DNA of 64,000 bases from Cristatella mucedo (taxonomy: Eukaryota; Bryozoa; Phylactolaemata; Cristatellidae), in NCBI GenBank assembly GCA_009760855.2, contig WPIO01000008.1:9221501-9285500 (forward strand). The letters run 5' to 3'. The notes beneath the pieces were generated by a model. The model saw only the letters and a list, made by a program, of their open reading frames with translations. It was not told where the DNA came from and did not search any database. Made by a program: the position numbers and the translations under genes. This document shows, one piece after another, positions 50,944-64,000 of the stretch; position 1 is the first letter of the stretch; every line of letters begins with the position of its first letter.

Positions 50944-52830
50944 GCTACTTTTACATCGTGTTTTCTTAAAGGAGTCCATTAGATTAAATTTATGTGAAGA
51001 CCAACTCCTGGTGTTGTAATTACGAAATACGCTTGCATTTGTTTTTCCTTCATTTTCGTGTGGCTAGCCTTGTCAAACAAAGTAAATGCATGCACTTCGA
51101 CTTTAGCTACCAGTTCTAGCGTTTTACTGTTTGGCTAACTGATAATTTGACAAGTATTGTCTTTACGTTAGGTTAACAGAAACTGTATGTTTCAAACACA
51201 CCATGACATGAACTGGCCATAAAGAATACTCCAACACTTAACTGAACAAGCCAGTGTTTAAGATGTTCTCTAGATGAACAAGACCCAGACAGTTTACTCA
51301 AGCAAACAGTTCTCCTCAAAGAAATCGCTCGTTTGCTCTTATGTGCTTGCATAGTGGACAGTCTGCCAACGGAAACCTGGCCGCAATCAAACACTTCAAC
51401 CGGCAAAGCAAGGTCTGCGAGAGCACAGCGGATTCAACCAAGGAAGAACCCGTAGCTGCAGCTTGAGGGGCAGAGAGCTTCACGCGGGTGGGAACATTTC
51501 TACCTTGGTGCACAGGACTAGCCAGAGCAGCGAATGACTGCAAAGGTCAGCTTTGTCATCCAACTAGCCAGCCAAAAATCGCTCTCACCGAGGCATGGAA
51601 TGCTCTGGACATCTACCTGGTTGGATGATCATGCAGCACGCGGTTAACCCCGCAGCACTAACGAACAACTGGTGTGTAGACAACATGAACTTGCAAAAAG
51701 AATGCTCCACGTCTGGCTTTACCGAGCTGCTCCAGGGAGTGCTTTTCTACGACGACGACTCACTAGGCGGCGCCTCAGCTGCAGATCGGAGCTGAGGGAT
51801 TGGCAGGCTTAATACGGATGCTTGGCTCCATCGACGTCATTGCAGTCGCTGGACACACTAAAGATTGTCGATTTCGCGAATTCGATGCCTATCTCGAAGC
51901 TAGTGTTCTGTAACAGTTCACATGACAGCTAATGACTCATTACATTCATTTCACTAGCAGGCAGGCCCGGGAGTCCATTCAAGAAAAGAGTCTGGCTCCC
52001 AAATGAAGTGGCAACCCGAAAATGAGTATAGGTCTATCGAAATTCGGGCACTTGGAGCGGGCTAACTTTAAAGCAAGAGAAAAAAGCTCACAGCGCCTAT
52101 GCTGACTTTACGGGACTTGATAAGATTGCACTCGTGACCAACAGTCTTCAGCCTAAAAAAATCTTGAGATCGACTGCATCGCTTGGTCGGGTGCAGAAAC
52201 TAAAAGGTTGGCCGACTTCTGCATCATATCTTTTAAGAGTATAAGTGACTGCGTGTGGGTTCTCGTTCATCTGAAGCACTGGTGTTTTCAATTTATTGAA
52301 GCGTAGGATAGCAGCCTCTTCCCATTCAAGAAGTTCTAGCCGTCCTGCGTTCGCGAGTCCCAACGTGTCTATAAACTGTCCTGTATGTTCGTTTTCTGCT
52401 TACGAATGTGGTGGCCGTGGCCTCTGGCGAAGCAATGCCGACCAGCAGACTCGCGGGACCTGAAAGAAAAGTTTTTTTTCAAACCGCGAATATATACATC
52501 AAGCATTTTGAGTGACTCGCTACTACGAACCCTCGCACCTAGGCATTCAACTTTTGAAGGGCATTTCAAGCAATTCGTTCAACAGCTCATTCGTACGAAC
52601 CGGCACGAAGCGAAAGCATCCAGGTACAGAACGAAAGGGCAACGAGGAGACCAGTTGTATTGTTATCCATTACCTGGGGGCGGCCTCTACGGACTACTCC
52701 AAGAAGTGGCAAATTGCCAACTGACGAATCCAGCCGTGTATAGGCGACTTGAGTTCGGGCGATATTATGCTATATCACGGAATTATATTACCCGAACACA
52801 ACCTTTGGCGGAAATGGGCAAGCTTAGCTT
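50944..52830. other. Intergenic, no recognised gene
   Basis: Open frames at 51316-51543 (-), 52148-52569 (-) and 52385-52897 (+, runs into a SINE) have no recognised domains. Confidence 0.45.
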
Positions 52831-52832
52831 AT

Positions 52833-52993
52833 TAAACAGCCTCGTTTATATATTAGCAGAGCAGCCTTTACGGCATCACCACTTTCAGCACAGCTAGCAG
52901 CTGGCGACACGGAATCGCCCACAGTAGGACTCGAACCCACGACCTGGATCGTGAAGAGCGAGCACCTTACCTCCTGGGCTAAAACCGAGCACA
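52833..52993 (-). mobile_element. tRNA-derived SINE, family 1, part of a U6 chimera
   Basis: The minus strand reads GGTTTTAGCCCAGGAGGTAA (box A), GTCGTGGGTTCGAGTCCTAC (box B), GGGCGATTCCGTGTCGCC (hairpin), then AACGAGGCTGTTTAATAAGC. Its 5' end directly abuts the 3' end of the U6 copy. Confidence 0.88.
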
Positions 52994-53099
52994 CAAATAC
53001 GGAGCGGTTCACGAATTTGCGTTTTATCCTTGCACAGGGACCATGCTGATCTCCCCTGTATCATAACTGTTTTAGCGTGTGTACTGCCGAAGCGAGTAC
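52994..53099 (-). ncRNA. U6 snRNA copy (full length, diverged; retro-copy)
   Basis: Read on the minus strand, it aligns end to end without gaps to the 106-nt U6 spliceosomal RNA as I know it from vertebrates, with about 20 mismatches. Conserved pieces include the 5' stem CTCGCTTCGGCAG, GATACAG, AGCATGG, GCAAGGAT and ACGCAAATTCGTGAA. The ACAGAG box that pairs with the 5' splice site reads ACAGGG, and no TATA box is present at the -25 to -30 position, so it is probably non-functional. Instead of the terminal T run, the 3' end passes straight into a tRNA-derived SINE. Confidence 0.9.
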
Positions 53100-53675
53100 G
53101 AGGGCGAGAGAAACAGCTACAAAAAAGATCGAGTTTTGAGACTTTCGCAACACAATCCTCTGACGGTGACTTTGGAGTCCGCACAGCAATGCCTCGATAC
53201 CCGGCTTTACCTTCACGTGGAATGAATTTCAGCTCATGAATAGCAGCTAAAAAGCGAAACCGTTTACTCGTGCGCCAGCGCCTCAGTGCGCGCGCCAGCA
53301 CCTGCGAGGTCGTAAATAGGACCCGTACGCGGCGCCGCCGCTCAGGCAAAGAGTTCCACTAGCATGCAAAATAGCACTTCGCGCCGACAAGAATTAGGCT
53401 TCCGTACGATGTAACTTACAAGTAAACATTCATTTTCAAGACGACGTAGCAATTGCTAGTCGTTGACGGATCGTGTCCTCGTGGCCACGAGGAGCAACCT
53501 TCGCAAGGCAGCGAATCGCAACGGCTCGGTAAGCCTCTCCCAACGGCTGATAAAGCCACTCGCACCGGTGTGGGCATGATATTCCGTTCTATGCGGCAGA
53601 AACACCACCGGCCAGCGGCCACCAGCATGTTGGCCAGCGAGGCAAACCCGACAGAGTGCTAGCGCTGGCGGTAAT
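53100..53675. other. No recognised gene
   Basis: Upstream side of the U6 copy. No proximal sequence element or TATA was recognised. Confidence 0.45.
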
Positions 53676-53736
53676 AATAATAATAATAATAACAATAATA
53701 ATAATAATGCACTTGATAAAGCGCCCTCAGAGAACT

Positions 53737-53740
<4 letters not shown>
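53675..53740 (-). mobile_element. LINE 3' tail fragment leading into a CT array
   Basis: (AAT)n, then CACTTGATAAAGCGCCCTCA and GAGAACTTAAT. At the point where the tail normally reads TCTCTTTCTAGGCGC it becomes a long CT array. Confidence 0.8.
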
Positions 53741-55140
<1,400 letters not shown>

Positions 55141-56254
55141 ATGTGTATAGTCATGATAGTAATGATAAAAAAGGATAATACAAATACGGCTTGCCGTAAG
55201 AGAAAACGAAGCCTCTGCCCCGATGCTTTACAACTCCCTGCAACAGAATATTCAATTCAATTGCCAAGGGAAAATGGCAAAAGAGCAAGGTGTCATGCTT
55301 AGACAAGCTTGCAAGAAAGAGCGCACTACAAGATACTTGTCACAGCTGGTTAGCAGGACCCCCGGGTTAGCAGCATGCGCTGAATCGTGCACAGGCAAGC
55401 ACACAATGCACACGGGCACAAGACAGGCAAAATCACTGCATCCCAATGAGAAAGCTGGGAGGAGCAGATGCATCCTTAGCTGAGACTCTAACGTGTGCTC
55501 TAGTCAGTCACCCTGGTCGTCATCTCAACAGGCTGGTTGTCCATGCAGTTGAATCAATTTAAGAAACCATTTGAAAATGGTTTCTGCCTTTATCGCTGTC
55601 AAGAGGAGCCAAATTTTGTTGTAGTTAGTTTGCTTTGTAGCTATAGTGAAACTAGATTGCTCGAGGTCAAGAGCTTCAAATTTCGTTATTTCCATTAAAT
55701 AATCCTTCAGCAAAGTAGACTTTTTCTGTGCATTCATTGTTGTTGGGTATTGCCACGAAGTTCTTGGTGTCAATTCCGGTGCTCCTTAGGTGACAGTCAC
55801 ATTTGCTTTGACACTCACCTCAGTTTAATCAACTGACTATACATGAGGCAGAGCCTAGAACTACACATTTTGCCGAGCCTCGGCGATTGGATATGTTATT
55901 CCTTGTAAGCGTTGCTGCAAGAGGTTGAAAGTAAAAGTACCTCATTTAGGATCTACGGTGGAGTGAGCCATAGCAGAGTATTCAAGCAAGTTGCATCGGA
56001 CGTGGTACTCTCTAATAAGAGCTATACTTGTCGAAGAGTAAATCTGTTTTAGTTTTTGGTCTGTTTGGAGCTTCGTTGAAGGGAACCCACTGCTTTGAGG
56101 ACAGTTGCTTCGTATGCCTGCATCTAATTCCGGTCTTTTTCTCTATACCTAATTCGAATCGTAGCTCCTTAGTGCCCAACTAGTGACAGCTCACTTGAGA
56201 ATGCTTGTTTATAGACTGTGTTAGGCGGCCTCGGCTCTTCGTTGGCAGGTGATT
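55141..56254 (+). other. Sequence upstream of DHPS-B exon 1 (likely 5' intron)
   Basis: Ends with the acceptor TTGGCAG (56248). Shares blocks with the DHPS-A upstream intron near 55570 and 55870-55900. Confidence 0.6.
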
Positions 56255-63937
<7,683 letters not shown>

Positions 63938-64000
63938 GTTAGACTCAGCTCTGTGATTTGCAGCTGTTGATACTTAGCTTTGAGCGATTGATCCTAGCTT

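Noticed and set aside
52385-52897. 170-codon open frame
   Set aside because: Its last 25 codons are antisense SINE. The rest shows no recognised motif, and a Cys/His stretch on the opposite strand does not fit a zinc knuckle.

Overview
The window is nuclear DNA of an invertebrate-type animal. It has interrupted genes with GT/AG introns of 0.1-5.6 kb, GC-rich CpG-dense promoter-like zones, long pure dinucleotide arrays and dense, mostly decayed transposable elements. The conserved exons identify an animal. The CR1/L2-like LINE with an (ATT)n tail and the tRNA-derived SINEs fit many marine or lophotrochozoan invertebrates, but the sequence alone does not fix the phylum.

Three genes are supported by exon homology. 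(1) 635-5235 (+): three consecutive exons of a copper type II monooxygenase of the DBH/MOXD1 family, incomplete at both ends. (2) 37461-50843 (+): a complete eight-exon deoxyhypusine synthase gene (DHPS-A, 366 aa) with all catalytic motifs. (3) 56255-63937 (+): the first three coding exons of a second, tandem DHPS gene (DHPS-B), which runs off the right edge. A and B have identical exon lengths and phases, are 168/192 identical over the shared region, and share intron-edge and upstream intron sequence. They are therefore a segmental tandem duplication. DHPS makes hypusine on eIF5A. A CpG-rich promoter with a TATA box and a 33-codon first exon lies at 32.0-32.26 kb. Its splice phase is compatible with DHPS-A exon 1, but the link is unproven.

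Layout: 0-5.2 kb MOXD1-like exons with microsatellites and a SINE; 6-10 kb head-to-head LINE copies; 10-20 kb little recognisable; 20-26 kb LINE/SINE cluster with a 542-aa uninterrupted reverse transcriptase ORF and a 58-bp minisatellite; 26.9-30.1 kb a decayed LTR retrotransposon on the minus strand; 30-35 kb GC-rich zone; 37.4-50.9 kb DHPS-A, with a hAT transposon, a Gypsy remnant, SINEs and LINEs in its introns; 52.8-53.1 kb a full-length U6 snRNA copy joined to a tRNA-derived SINE; 53.9-55.1 kb GC-rich zone; 56.2-64 kb DHPS-B with a second, unrelated hAT in the intron corresponding to that of DHPS-A.

The most unusual structure is the U6-SINE chimera at 52833-53099. The most consequential one is the tandem DHPS pair.
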